This document shows, in pieces, positions 21,399 through 32,814 of a DNA stretch of 64,000 nt; the stretch's first letter is position 1; every line of letters starts with the position of its first letter. The position numbers were made by a program, and so were the translations under genes. A model generated the notes under the pieces. That model was not told the origin of the DNA, ran no database searches, and saw only the letters and a list, made by a program, of their open reading frames with translations. The DNA is from Datisca glomerata (Eukaryota > Streptophyta > Magnoliopsida > Cucurbitales > Datiscaceae): positions 744,339 to 808,338 of the forward strand of contig QANY01002930.1 in assembly GCA_003255025.1 (NCBI GenBank), in the 5' to 3' direction.

Positions 21399-23647
21399 TG
21401 GTGCAACAAAAAATTGTCTGAACCTTAAAATCTAATTACTAAACAATCTAATCTATGCTAAACTGAACATAGAAGTTATACCCTTGAAGCATGAACCCCC
21501 AAAATCGAAGATTTTTCTTCACTATTTGATCTATGATCTACGCACGAATCATCCTAGATCTACTAGCCTAACCCGTGAAAACCGTGTGAGACCGCCGCTG
21601 TCCACGTTGCTATTTGTCGTCGTTAGCTATCGCAAATCGCCGCTGTCGTCAACAGCTGCTAGCGTATATTTACACAAGCCATTGTGTATTGATTCCTTAT
21701 TTCCTTGCTATTCCTCGGGTCGTCAACCGATCATCGTGTGTGGGCGCTAAGTAGAAAAATAAAACCTTTCTTTCCTCTGAATTTTCAGCTAGGAAGAAGA
21801 TTAGTCTCCTTAGGATTTTCTCTTCTTTCACTAATGATGTCAATTAGTCTTATCTTACATCCTAAGAAGTAGGGACACTGACATGCGACACGAATACGAC
21901 ATGATACCGACACGTTAACACATCATTTTTAAAAAAAGTAGGATATGGGGATACATTATATATAATGCTATATATAAGTATGAAAATATATATTTACATA
22001 AAAAATTAATTACAGTATCGGTCATATCAAGAAGATGAATTAAAATAGCTCACTAGTTGGAGATGACACCGATTAATCGAGTGAGTTTCAATTTTAGAAA
22101 GTTTAAATTTTAAGGGTTTTGGAAAATTTTAAATTTAATATATTTTAAAAGTTAACTTTGTTTCTTATCTATTTCCACCGGTTACTCTTTATTTATTTAG
22201 AAGTTAAAATATTGTTCATTTTATTTTACACCATTTATATTTTATTATTTAAAAAAATTCTCAAAAAAGTATCTAGAAGGTATCAACACGTGTCGGGAAC
22301 GTGTCCTGGCGTGTCTGACACGTGTCGCGAACGTGTCTTGACATGTCCAAAAATAAAAAATATTAAAAAAAAATTCAGACACGATTTTGACGTGTCAACA
22401 TGTGTTGGAGCGTGCCGGTGTCTGGCACGTATCCAACACCGACACTCTACACAAATAGAAGTGTCAGTACATCTTAGCTTACATCTCTAAGAGAAGTCTC
22501 CTATTTATAGTGAAATGCAATGGCTAGGACTAACTGAAAATTCAATGGTAAAGATTAATTGAAAATTATCTTCTAATTAAAACTAATTAAAATTAATTTT
22601 AATTAATAACTTTCATCACTAAGATTGTGAATGACTTGGTTGACTATTAGGTATTTAGGTTGTAACTATGTATTACCTCTACAACAATACCTTTAACTCA
22701 TAGGTCAACCCGGGGACCATAAGGATAAAAATTATCATGGCTAAATAGTTAATAAACTCTACCGACCATACCTCTGATTAAATTTATTAATATTAATTAC
22801 AGTTTATTCACTATAGATTCGTAACTCAACTACACTTGTTTTTCCTCAATTTAATTATCCTTAACATGTTATTCATTATGTGTTCCAAATCGTGTTCTTC
22901 TGATCAATCATAATAATTTTCATACTTTATCCTTCAAGTATTATTATCAAATCTCTAACAATTTATTAAAGATACTAAGCGCTTAGTTTGCTGTGATCAC
23001 ATATAAGATTCTATTAAAGGGGTACTATGTTACTTACTTAAAAGTTTATATGGACTCTATTATTGAGAATCTATGCATCATGAGCATCTAACAATCCAAT
23101 CATCAAATCTACAAATATAGTGTCTTCGGACTCTACTATTGATAATGTATTCATCCTTACTATTTCAACCATAGTAGATAAAACAACTGAACTATTAAAT
23201 TTGAGTTCATAACTCTCTCAAAATTATGAACACACATAGTATAATAGCAATGAATTATGATTTTTTAAAGATAATAATTTTAATAAAAATCAAACTCTTT
23301 ATTGCATTAAATTTATTTGAATGCACTAGCACATTAACTAATATATCACACCTAGTGACTAAAGTAAGTTACGCCACATTATAGGGTTAATGCACTCTAC
23401 TATACTAAAACATTCAGGTTCATCTGACTGCGAATAATAAATATTTCAAATCATAAAGAACTCTTGGTTAAATATTTTTTTCCATAAACTAAACTTCATA
23501 TGACCCATAAACTAAGTACTATTATATTAGTGGACATTTTACAAGAATGAACACGCATGTTATGAGACAACTATTTTTATTAATGGTAATTAAACATTTC
23601 AATAAATAAATTTACATTTCAGAAATTTTAAAGTCACAATCCTAACA
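21399..23647 (-). repeat. 5' LTR of the copia element, with an inserted repeat
   Basis: The minus strand begins at 23647 with TGTTAGGATTGTGACTTT, a common start of plant copia LTRs, and ends close to the PBS near 21399 (exact end uncertain). Length is about 2.25 kb, or about 1.64 kb without the inserted element at 21868-22475. No partner LTR remains in the window, so assignment rests on the start sequence, the PBS and the position upstream of gag. Confidence 0.6.
21868..22475. mobile_element. MITE-like element rich in 'gacacg/cgtgtc' words
   Basis: Left part 'gacactgacatgcgacacg', right part a cluster of 'cgtgtc', 'gacacgtgtc' and 'ggtgtctggcacg' words (22290-22460). Ends are loosely inverted: 'ggacactgaca' near 21872 against 'gtgtcagtac' near 22460. 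GC content is locally raised. A 110-codon frame across it (22158-22490) has no recognisable domain. Confidence 0.5.
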
Positions 23648-24180
23648 CTTTTATCTCATAAGATAAGCTCAAGGGATGCTTTATCGCAAATTGGGTCCTC
23701 CCACTTGGCCATTATCATTAAGGAATTTCACGACATTTGCATGGGTTATCCAAAAGGAAGGGAGAGTCACTGAAAGATTATATCAGGCATTTCGATAATG
23801 AGAATTTTTGTATAATCCTATGGTATAAGGCAAAGGCCTGCCACCACGGCCACCTGAATTGAGAACCAAAATGGGAAAAAATATAACGTAAAGTAACTGT
23901 CACCAGGATCACGGTCACATGACAAATGATTGTTGAAAGCTATAAATGGAAATAAAGTCTCTTCTATAGTAAGGTTTTTTGAAAGAGTATCTCCTTGACA
24001 AGGTAGGGAAGCATTTGAGGACTGATGAGGGAGATGAGTCCCCTGTAGAGAAAACAGATCAAAGAGTCGGGCACGTAATAAATTGGGGAAATTCAAGTGG
24101 GTGTCTGACCGATACTTCTTGAAGGAGTCATGCCCGAGGCGCACATCTTCTAGAATTTTCCTTAGAATTCTCTTCTTGGG
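23648..24180 (+). pseudogene. Gypsy gag fragment
   Basis: Near 23735-23805 the plus strand encodes KGRESLKDYIRHFDNE, the E(S/T)L.DY..RF.... capsid motif of plant gypsy Gag. The rest (to 24180) is frame-shifted, with no intact zinc knuckle. Confidence 0.6.
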
Positions 24181-24269
24181 CCAGATGAGATGTCGAGATC
24201 AACTTCACATACGAAGATACATTTTTGGTACACCACCCATACGATGATGCCTTCTTATTAAGCAAATCT

Positions 24270-24600
24270 TAATGGACCCGATGAGCTCGACCGATATTGT
24301 GTTTCTCTCAGCATTAAGGAGAATCAGAATGGATGATTCACGAGTTCCAAGGTCTGAGTCCGAGCTTGTGAGATTCACAGTTAGCATAGAAACTGAGAGC
24401 ATTTCCTTACCAATGAAAATGAAGTCCGTTAACCTGATTACTAAATTCCTTGTTGATGCAGAATTGACTTACAACGTGATTGTGGGCAGATTTTAGATTC
24501 ATGTGACGAAATAACTCCCTTGATCATTGCTCAGATACTTATGCATTCCTCAGACGAAGAATAAACATCATTTGTGACTCATGAGTACGGGATATATTGT
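24270..24600 (+). pseudogene. Gypsy protease fragment, C-terminal half
   Basis: The open frame 24272-24496 ends KFLVDAELTYNVIVGRF, matching the conserved 'F.V.D....YN.I.GR' second half of the Tat/Athila protease. The catalytic DTG/DSG half is not seen upstream. Confidence 0.65.
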
Positions 24601-24639
24601 TACAAGTGATGTTATCTAGACTTAAGGACGTGGGGGCTA

Positions 24640-25720
24640 CATATTAACAACTTGTCTACAAGATGTTCCTATAGTATCCTGGGTGCATGATAGGAGTATA
24701 CATGAATGACATGATGGTCAAATAATTCTGGGCCTGAGATCATGTATCAGACATAAGGCAAGCATGTATTGAGTAAATATAATGTGAAGTTTAACCCTTC
24801 AAAATGCTCTTTCAGTGTATCATCAAATAAATTCCTCGGGCACTTGGTGATTAGACGTGGGATTGAAGAAAACCCCGGTAAGATATGTGCCATATTGGAC
24901 ATGACCAAGCCCTATTTGATTAAGTTCAAAATTTGAATGGAAGATTGGCTACACTTAATAAATTAATTTCTAAATCCTCTGATAAGTGCTTGCTCTTCTT
25001 CAATATCCTAAAAGCTTGCAAATGGTATGAGTGGAGTAATTAGTGCGAGAAGACTTTTACGGACTTGAAAAAGTATATGATGTATACACCTCGTATATCA
25101 AAGTCGAAGGATGGAGAAGCATTATATCTACGCTTTGCTGTATCTGAGTCTACCGTCACTTTTGTACTCATCCGACAAGAGGCGAAAGATCAGTGGCCCA
25201 TCTATTATGTCCTTGAAATTTTCCTAGATGACTGGATACTATTAGATGGAGAAACTAACTCTCTGCTTGGTAACCTCGGCCGGGAAGTTGAGACACTAAC
25301 TCTTAAGCCATAGTGTAAAGGTGCGACGTCACATCCCCTCAGAGCAATACAAAACAAACCAAGCATGTTCGACAATACGAGAACCAAACTACTATCAAAG
25401 CCCAGGCATTGCCCGATTTTGTAGTTGAGTTGAGATGGCACCCTCTCCTCAGGAGAGAGATTCTGATGCGAAAAAAAACATAAGCACACACCTCAAGAAA
25501 ATAGAGGGTTCAAAGATAGACACCCCCTAACAACGAGTGAGGTCATGGACAACTTATGGATTTTGTACGTACATAGGCCCGCTAAAGCACGAGAATGCAT
25601 CACGAGCTTGATTCTAGAAACTCTGGGGGAATAGTTATTGAGCAGGAGCTATATTTTAGATTCAAAACTTCCATAAATGAGGTTGAATATGAGGAACCGC
25701 GACTAAGAAAATATAATGAC
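24640..25720 (+). pseudogene. Gypsy RT C-terminus and RNase H fragment
   Basis: 24690-24725 encodes GVYMNDMMVK, the catalytic YVDD box changed to YMND. Then KFNPSKCSF and FLGHLVIRRGIEENP (about 24790-24870) give the RT thumb. 25065-25313 carries the RT-RNase H connection (YTPRISKSKDGEALYLRFAV ... YYV). 25620-25700 has GGIVIEQ and NEVEYEE, the start of RNase H with its Glu. Several stops and frameshifts; the end of RNase H and the integrase are missing. Confidence 0.75.
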
Positions 25721-25917
25721 TCAACTAAGCCTTTGACGGGTTTGCATTTCAACTGAGAATACAAAACATTTACAGAAACAACAGAGAATACATGAAAAAA
25801 TATAATTTAGGTCCTAGAGATACACTGAGATAGACAAAAAAAGTGAGAGACATTGAGAGAAATAAAGATAAAGAGAGAGACGGGGCTAATTGATAAAAAT
25901 TAAACCTTAGAAAAGTG

Positions 25918-25972
25918 GTTCAGTCCGGTTCGGTCAGTTTTTGCGGTTTGGTCGGTTTTCCTTACACCCCTA
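25918..25972. mobile_element. Single end of a 'ggttcggt/cacccct' MITE
   Basis: 'ccggttcggtcag', 'ggtttggtcggtt' and a final 'acacccctac' match one terminus of the complete copy at 44221-44644. The other end is absent. It sits next to the presumed CACTA left end at 25977. Confidence 0.5.
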
Positions 25973-25976
25973 CTCT

Positions 25977-28900
25977 GGAGTGTAAAAAAAATTGATATTT
26001 AGCTAACATGACAGGTTTTATATTAACTGTCATAAATATTGTACCTAATATGACAGCTATTCTTTTCACTGTCTTTAAATTCACTAAAATAACTAACATA
26101 ATTATACATCCAATAAATGTTCTTTAATTATAAAATTGCCATTATATATACCCCCTAAAATCCCTAATCCTTTCGTCTCTCAAACTCGCGAGTCTAGCTT
26201 TCTCACACTCTCTCGAATTCCTCAACTCCATCTCCCTCTCCCTTCGTCCTCGTCACCGACCATCATCACAGAGCATCATCACCTCTACCTCTGTGTGTGT
26301 GTGCGCGCGCGTCTTTTTGGGCTCTATAACCTTCGCTCAGTGTTAAAAGTATTTCACCTTTTTCTTTGTTTTTCTGCTAATGTTCTAAAAATTTATGATT
26401 CAGACATAGTTTTTCTTGCATCTTTCCCAGTTTAGGTTAGGGTTTTTAATCTATTTCATCATTTCTTCTCATGAATTTGTTTGGGACTCTTTGTTTCTTA
26501 TTTTTGTAGGGTTTGGTTCAATTTAGTGTTGGTTCACCTTTGTTTATGTGTGGAGGGCTTTTTATTAGAGCTAGATAGTTCGTGGTTTGGGATTTGTTCT
26601 TGTGTGCGTAGTAGTTTTTTCAAATTTGGGATTTTTTCATATGGTATTCGTCTCGTCTCCTTCGATTTATCTCTATCGAATCTTTTTTTTTTCATGGAGA
26701 ATCTAAGATGATCGTAGATGCTTCTTGATTTTTCTTAGAAGTTGTGGCATTTCTGAGGTATATTTTGGCTTGGATGATTTTTTTCCTTTTTTCGTACTTT
26801 ATTTGTGGATGAGTTTTGTGGCGTTTAGGATTTCAAGATCTAGACATGGTTTTTTGAATGACTCTGATCGAGGTTAGTTTGTTATTTTTTCATGTTTCAG
26901 ACTTCTGAGATTGCTAGGTTGTGTAGTGCAAATGTGTAACATCAAGGAAATCTGGCTATTTGATTTAATCTTACCACCTGGTGTGTCTCATTTTAGTGAC
27001 AGGGAATTGAGAAATTTCGTGTTCTGAAACTCTGGTTAATTGGTCTAAAATTTCACTAATCCACAGACAGACTCATGCCATGTTTTATGTAATTTACGTC
27101 GTGATTCAAATACTTTGAGATATTATATGATCAAAGTGTTTTCTTCTACTATGCACATGTTTATGGTGCATTTTTCTTTTTATTCTTTATTGCATTCTCA
27201 GGCCTTGAAAAAATAGTGGATAAAATGAGCAAGCATCTGAGAAAATGTTAATGAGTGTATGGTGATTCACATCTTTACAACTTCTGTAGCTTCTCACTCA
27301 ACATTCATGGATGTTAGTACTAACCTAAATTTTGATAGTGAAGTTATAAGTAGTTGAGTTATGTTCTTCTACATCTTGTTTGAAAGATGAAAAATACTCA
27401 ATTCTGGTTGCTTTTTCCTATATATCATTATGCACTCAAATCCTGAATATGCATCAGTTGGTTTATCAATTGAATTTCATATTTGTACAATTATACTCAT
27501 ATAAGCCTATGCTTGTTGTTTTTAGTTACGGATAAAAAAACTTGTTTTTAGTTGTATTCGAAATATGAAGTTAATTAATTGCGGTGCTTGAACTTCTTGA
27601 GTCAAGTGGGCAACATTATTCAAATCACATTAATACATGTGTTTGAATTTGGATTTTTAGTTTGTTGAAAAAAAGTTTTGTGTATTTCTAGAATCTAGTG
27701 CATTGTTTTGTAGTGTAGAATCCACCTTATATGTTTGAAAGATTGGTTAAATTATATGATATCTGTTATACTTGTCTGACAGGGAGAGAGGGATGATGTA
27801 TCATTTTTTGGTACACTGATGTAGACCAATTTGGTATCTATAATATGAGGCTCGATTGGAATGTGTAGATGAAACGCACTGAAAGGTTGAAACCTTGCTC
27901 GAGTCCAATTCATCTAAGTAACTGATTTTGACATTGAAGATATTAAACTGAATTTATAAGATTTCTCCTTTGTGAATATGTCATTATAAATCAAAGATTA
28001 TTAATAGACCTCTCTACAATTCTTAGTGTAAGTCAGATTTCACACCCAACCCACTTATGGGTCTCATCATATGGTTACCTTTTCACTTATGTATTCATTT
28101 TTCTATTATTTTATTTTTTATTAATTGGCAAGATATTAAGCCTACTCAATCTCTTTTTTATTTTTCATTTTAATCATTCCCTGTATGGAAGAGCCTCTGG
28201 AAAAAGGAATACTTTGTAAGAGTTAGGCAATATAGAAATTACCTTTTCATCACAGAAATGTATTTGTTGCTGGAGATGGTATAGTTGTTTTCAATTGTTA
28301 TAGGCTAATATATTGTTGATGAAAATGATATAGATTTCCATCAATTTGGAAAATTAATTCTTTTAGGGGATTCTTTTAAGATTATAGCTGCAACAGTGGC
28401 CAGTGATCTAGTAAAATATTCTGAAACATTCCTTGGAAAGCCAAATGAAGAGTATTGTACTTGAATTCTTGACTCATAAAAGTGTGGTTACTTTTAATGA
28501 TGGGGGATTGTTAAACGGAAAAAGTTTTGGTCATGAGATTGTTGTGAAAACATGGTCGTTGATGCATAATAATCTTCTATTATACTTTTTCTCCCATGTT
28601 TGTAAAATGGAATACTTGTGGAATTTAGAGAATATAGTATTAATTTTTCATCTTTTCTTTATTCAATTCACTCTCATACTTTAAGCTCTCTTAGTTTAGG
28701 GAATATAGTATTAGTTTTAAAGTTAGGAATTTAGTGAGAATCTCTAATGAGGTCTTATTTTGCTCTAGTTAGGAGAACGCGTGCGGCATGTGGTTACTCT
28801 CTTTCACGTTTTTAAGGAGAAGCTAGATTTAGACCATCAATCATGGGGTGTTAACATTTCTATAGCCGTTAATTCTCTATGATGTAAATGTATTGCAGTG

Positions 28901-29651
28901 ATGATTACTGGCCATTATTCATTGAGAATGTATAAGTATGTTACTTGTATTATCTTTGATAATTCTCTATGATGTAAATATGCTGCAGTGATGATTACTA
29001 GCTCTTATTCATTGATGATTCTGTACTATATACTTAATTAAAGTATTATTTTGATCCATGGTTCTAGATTAAACTGAATGATAATTAGAATGAGTTATCA
29101 TATTGGATTCTATTAGTTGATGAAAAGTTGGAAGAAGAAACTTTGGGATGGCTATTTTTCTATACATTTTTTGATAAAAATTTGTTAATTTTAAAAGGGA
29201 AAACATCTTCTAGTTTCCAAGCTTTTCTTTAATTAAATAAATAATTTTCTTTCTTTTCTTGAGCTATAGATGACGGGGAATCCCCGTCATCTATATGCTT
29301 TTTGCGGTGACTACAATGACGGAGAATCCCCATCATCTATCTACTTTTCACGGTACCTAAGATGATGACGATTCCCCGTCATCTAAAGTCTACGTAGAGT
29401 AACTTTAGATAATGGGGAATCCCTATCATCTATATGCTTTTTACAGCGACTAAGATGATGGGGAATGCCTGTCATCTATCTACTTTTCATGGTACCTAAG
29501 ATGGAGGGGATTCCTCGTCATTGTACCTCTTTATAATGATATTTTTTTTAAATAACTAAAGATGACAGCCCAGTAGATGACAGTCAGTCAGCCATCAATA
29601 TAGAATTATAATGACGGGTTTTACCCGTCATCTAGCCTTATTTTTGTAGTA
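25977..29651. mobile_element. CACTA-like element with palindromic subterminal repeats
   Basis: The right end reads, on the minus strand, TACTACAAAAATAAGG from 29651, one base from a CACTACAAAAA terminus. Subterminal 'gatgacgg' palindromes lie inside it (29266-29640). The left end near 25977 (GGAGTGTAAAAAAAATTG) is badly decayed, but 'atgacag' words follow it. The interior has a CT-rich leader-like stretch (26150-26260) and a GT-AG-rich, intron-like landscape without a recognisable protein. Its frames (for example 26136-26435, 26481-26711) are low-complexity. It is probably a non-autonomous element with captured or decayed cargo. Confidence 0.5.
29266..29530. repeat. Subterminal hairpin repeats of the 25.98-29.65 kb element
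   Basis: A 29-base palindrome at 29266-29294 (core GACGGGGAATCCCCGTC) is perfect apart from its central base. Four to five diverged versions follow at about 29310, 29358, 29404, 29455 and 29505. They are arranged as two passes of a unit of about 142 bp with alternating spacers ('tatatgctttttgcgg', 'ctacttttcacggtacc'). In CACTA elements, subterminal repeats are where the transposase binds; here that is inferred. Confidence 0.75.
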
Positions 29652-29655
29652 ATGA

Positions 29656-30256
29656 ACAATGATGATTCAAGAACCCTATGATTGATTTCAAACTAAGAAA
29701 GGATAGAAGCTTGACACAATTCAAACTTTTTGAAAAGAACCAAAACTATAAAGGCGAAAGGGTATATCAAAGACGCGACAATCTAGGATGGATGAACGGA
29801 TTGATAAGTCAAGGTGAACGTCATAGATAAATATTTGATAAGCTCGAAGGATTCAAGAAGAACAAGATAGAATTTCTTTAAAATATATTATGAATAATCT
29901 CTACCTTTTACAAAAGATAGATCCTCTTTATACAGAGTTTTTTCCAGCACATAATGAAGGCAATTTAAGCCATTGAAAAAGATAAACGACTCTAGAAAAC
30001 TGAAATTATATTTGAAATATGAAAAGAGACCCATTTTTAGTCTAATTGCTAATTAGTCTCTTTAATTGCTTCGATGACATGGACAAACTTTGATTATTAT
30101 TTGGATTCATCTTTACATGTAATTTTTCAAAATCAGCCAAAAACTCCTTGATTAGCCCATTAAGTTTTTTTTTTAATTTTTTGAGATCTAGCCCTGTAAT
30201 TGGCTCAATTGGAATGTGTAATTAGCTCCCTTGAGTTTGCTTCGTGGTTCTCATCA
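29656..30256 (-). repeat. 3' LTR of the small LTR element (terminal bases missing)
   Basis: Matches 30611-31203 throughout ('caagaaccctatga', 'agaaaggatagaagcttga', 'cgtggttctcatca'). Its low end is replaced by the CACTA terminus at about 29651. Confidence 0.85.
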
Positions 30257-30544
30257 TTCTGAGCAAATGATATGAACCTCAAGCGACTTGGCTTGAAACC
30301 CAACAATAATATTAGATAACTTGCTCCAGAAAGTTAAAAATTAGATTGTTAAGAGAAAACCCCCAACCGTTGATTACAGACCAAGAATATAAGATATAAT
30401 GGAGAGGTCAACCTAATGATTATAAAGAATCATGAACTAAACGCAGACTATGGATGGGTCAAGACGTCGAGTAAAGTCTCTGTCATCTCCAAAAAAGCGA
30501 GGTGGTTAGGTTCGAGTCTATGGAAAGGAAACCTGATTTGATGA

Positions 30545-30562
30545 GCTAAAACTTTGATACCA
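30545..30562 (-). other. Primer-binding site of the small LTR element
   Basis: The minus strand reads TGGTATCAAAGTTTTAGC, close to TGGTATCAGAGC for initiator Met-tRNA, two bases inside the 5' LTR. Confidence 0.75.
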
Positions 30563-30564
30563 AA

Positions 30565-31203
30565 TGATATGAACCTCGACAACGATTTACGATGAAACTC
30601 GATAACCATGATGGTTCAAGAACCCTATGATCAATTTTAAACTAAGAAAGGATAGAAGCTTGACCCAATTCAAATTAGTTGAAGAGAACCAAATATATAA
30701 AGGTGAAATGGTATGTTGGAGATGTCAAAATCCAGGATGAATGAACGAATTGATAAGTCGGGGTGAACGTCACAGATAAAATCTGTTAAGTTTGAAGGGT
30801 TTAGGAAGAACAAGAGAGATTTGTCTAAAATATATTATCAATAATCTCTGTGTTTTACAAAAGATAAACTCTCTTTATATAGAATTTTGTTCGAGCACAT
30901 AATAAAGGCAATTTAAGCATTTGGAAAACATAAAAAACTCTAGAAAATTGAGATTACATTTGAAATATAAATAATACATATTTTTAGTCTAATTGCTAAT
31001 TAGCCTCTTCAATTGCTTTGATAATATGGACAAAACCTTGATTATCATTTAGACTCATCTTTGTATGTAATTTTTCTGAATCAGCCCAAAACTCTTTGAT
31101 AGCCCATTAAAGTTTTTTTTTAATTTATGAGATCTAATTCTTATGATTGATCCATTTTAAATATATAATTGACTCGTTTGAATTTATTTCGTGGTTCTCA
31201 TCA
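30565..31203 (-). repeat. 5' LTR of the small LTR element
   Basis: The minus strand starts TGATGAGAACCACGAA and ends GAGGTTCATATCA, giving TG...CA. It is 639 bp and matches the lower copy with scattered substitutions. Confidence 0.85.
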
Positions 31204-31842
31204 ATTAATCATTAGAAGGTTTGATTTAGTTGATTCGAAGGATTATATAGTTGTAGAAATCTATGCGTGTATGCTTATTCTATATCTCACTAGTATCTTT
31301 TTAATAAAAATGTCAATTCTTTGTCATTTGGTTGCTGATAGCTAAAAGAGATGGCTGAAAGACTGCAGTGGGCCCACAAATAACTGTAGATCTTCCTGTC
31401 ATAATAAGCAGAGCCATTCAGATTCAACAACTAGAAATGTAGCAGAGCCATTCAGATTCAACAACTAGAAATGACAGATAGTCACAGAAAGTGAACTTCG
31501 TCACGAAGTAGAATGGTGGACATAAGTGTTTTTCCATTAGGTTGATGCAGTCATTTCACTTTTTAGTAATTTTGAGAACAAGATAATGATAATTGTTATA
31601 TTCGAAGATAATTTTGCGTACAATAGAACAATTTAGTATTATTCTCAATAAGTAATCACGTTTGAATATGTTGTTAAGTATTTACTATTCACTATGTCGA
31701 TTTTGATGTCGGAAATAAAAGATTAAACATCATTTAGTATATTATTTGTTGACACATTATATATAGGAGTACAATTTCAGATATCATACCATAGCTTTTT
31801 ATACAATAGAGTTTTAAAAACGCAATAAAAAATAAAATACAA
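31204..31842. mobile_element. Left flank of the outer Ogre-like element, CACTA-like
   Basis: The last 60 bases before the LTR ('tagctttttatacaatagag', 'ttttaaaaacgcaat') resemble the subterminal words on the far side of the Ogre insertion (43937-44060), suggesting both are parts of one CACTA-like element split by the insertion. Near 31350 a short ATG-led frame (MAERLQWAHK, then stop) follows an AG, possibly an exon relic. A 34-bp tandem duplication lies at 31407-31474. The left terminus was not identified. Confidence 0.4.
31407..31474. repeat. 34-bp perfect tandem duplication
   Basis: 'agcagagccattcagattca' and the following bases occur at 31407 and again at 31441 with no obvious mismatch, so the duplication is recent relative to surrounding decay. 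Confidence 0.9.
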
Positions 31843-32640
31843 TGTCGCAATGTACATGCGATGCGGAGCGGTGATTGAAAAGAAACATCAATGAAGAAAA
31901 GAAATTTAGAGTCGCAACCAATCATTTTAGGGTGTAATTGATCACCTAATTTTAAAATAAAAATTTAGTCTATGAAAATTTAAAGTTGATTCGGGAGTAC
32001 TTTGTATGCGGGGAATATATTAACATTCCCAACACCTATTGTTAAAATGGTTACCAAATTCAATTAAATGCTATCCAAGTTATATTTAAAAAAATAAGGT
32101 TGAAGAAATTCATTTTTGAATGTCCATTTTGATACATTTTATATCGTAAAAATTAATAAAATAAATGATCTTTAATGAGTGGTACAAAGACCTTAAAAAA
32201 TTTATTTTATTGTTTTGTTATTTTATATTTTTTTAAATCAAATCATTATTAAAGTCAATTATTGTTATCTCAAAAATAATTTCTCACTTCGGTAGTTTGA
32301 GAGATTTGGTATCCAAAAAATCCGAAAATGCGTCATCGGATTTTTAGTAAAATCTTAATAATGAAATTAACATAATTTAAGACTAATTGTTAAGACTGTA
32401 ATCCACACATTTATGAATAGTAACTCTAATAATAAGAGAATGAGATAAGAAGCACATTATAATAATATAATATGATAATGATATATAAATAAATAAGAAA
32501 TAAGAAGAACAAGAAAAATGGGTGAAGGAAAAGTTAGAAATGTATGATAAATTTGATGAAAATTTATAGAGTAAAAAAAGATTAAGTGTGTGAAATATGT
32601 AAGGAAGATGCATGAAAATGTAAATTTGAAATAAACACTA
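31843..32640 (-). repeat. LTR A: 3' LTR of the outer Ogre-like element, truncated
   Basis: From the terminus 'tgtcgcaatgtacatgcg' upward it follows LTR C (42472-43095) for about 620 bases, then degenerates into A-rich sequence. The U3 half, with the TATA box and the TGTAGATAC start, is absent, so a deletion joined it to the inner element. The upper boundary is approximate. Confidence 0.75.
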
Positions 32641-32757
32641 ATTTATATTAATAAAATAAAAAGTAAAATAATAAAAATAAAAAGTAAAATAAGTAAAAAA
32701 AACACAAAAAAAGAAGAAGAAAGGAGGAGGGGCAGAAGGTAACACCCCATGTTTGCA

Positions 32758-32802
32758 AGCAGAGGGCCGACCTTCTGTTGCAAACAGAGGGCCGACCTTC
32801 AT
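32758..32802. repeat. Short tandem repeat at the deletion junction
   Basis: 'gcagagggccgaccttc' and a close copy 'acagagggccgaccttc', about 23 bases apart, lie exactly where integrase coding stops. Similar 'gcaacagagga' words occur in LTR B at 39450-39540. Confidence 0.7.
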
Positions 32803-32814
32803 GAACTTCCTCTA

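Larger units (their letters stand above)
15230..23647 (-). mobile_element. Ty1/copia retrotransposon relic with later insertions
   Basis: Minus-strand order: long LTR (about 21399-23647), PBS (21375-21387), leader, gag (16910-16395), reverse transcriptase (16395-15893), RNase H (15890-15230). Between leader and gag lies about 3.3 kb of unrelated non-autonomous repeats (17.3-20.6 kb). The zinc knuckle, protease, integrase and N-terminal half of RT are deleted, and no 3' LTR was found below 15230. The LTR end abuts a gypsy gag relic at 23650, which suggests insertion into that older element. Confidence 0.72.
23648..25720 (+). mobile_element. Ty3/gypsy relic, gag to RNase H, heavily decayed
   Basis: Plus-strand pieces lie in gag-PR-RT-RH order without LTRs. 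The copia LTR abuts its gag side and an unrelated sequence follows after 25720. Motifs show the Tat/Athila branch. Much shorter than a complete gag-pol, so internal deletions are likely. Confidence 0.75.
29656..31203 (-). mobile_element. Small coding-free LTR retrotransposon (TRIM/LARD-like)
   Basis: Two direct LTR copies, 29656-30256 and 30565-31203, flank about 308 bp without coding capacity. A PBS complementary to initiator Met-tRNA lies two bases below the upper LTR, so the element reads on the minus strand. The lower (3') LTR lacks its terminal 39 or so bases, where it meets the CACTA end. It is larger than classic TRIMs; the name is descriptive. Confidence 0.75.

Noticed and set aside
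22158..22490. 110-codon frame as a gene
   Set aside because: It spans the 'gacacg' repeat element inserted in the copia LTR and encodes Cys/Thr/Arg-rich repeats of that motif.
26136..26711. Host-gene frames after a CT-rich leader
   Set aside because: Low-complexity Leu/Phe/Ser-rich frames with no domain, inside a CACTA-like element; kept only as possible cargo.
29266..29530. CRISPR-like array of palindromic repeats
   Set aside because: The repeats are diverged palindromes with repeated, not unique, spacers, in plant DNA next to a transposon terminus. Subterminal transposon repeats explain them.
32383..32648. Small hydrophobic membrane-like frames at 32.4-32.6 kb
   Set aside because: They come from A/T-rich LTR sequence read on the minus strand (Phe/Leu/Tyr/Ile runs) and have no start context or homologue that I recognise.
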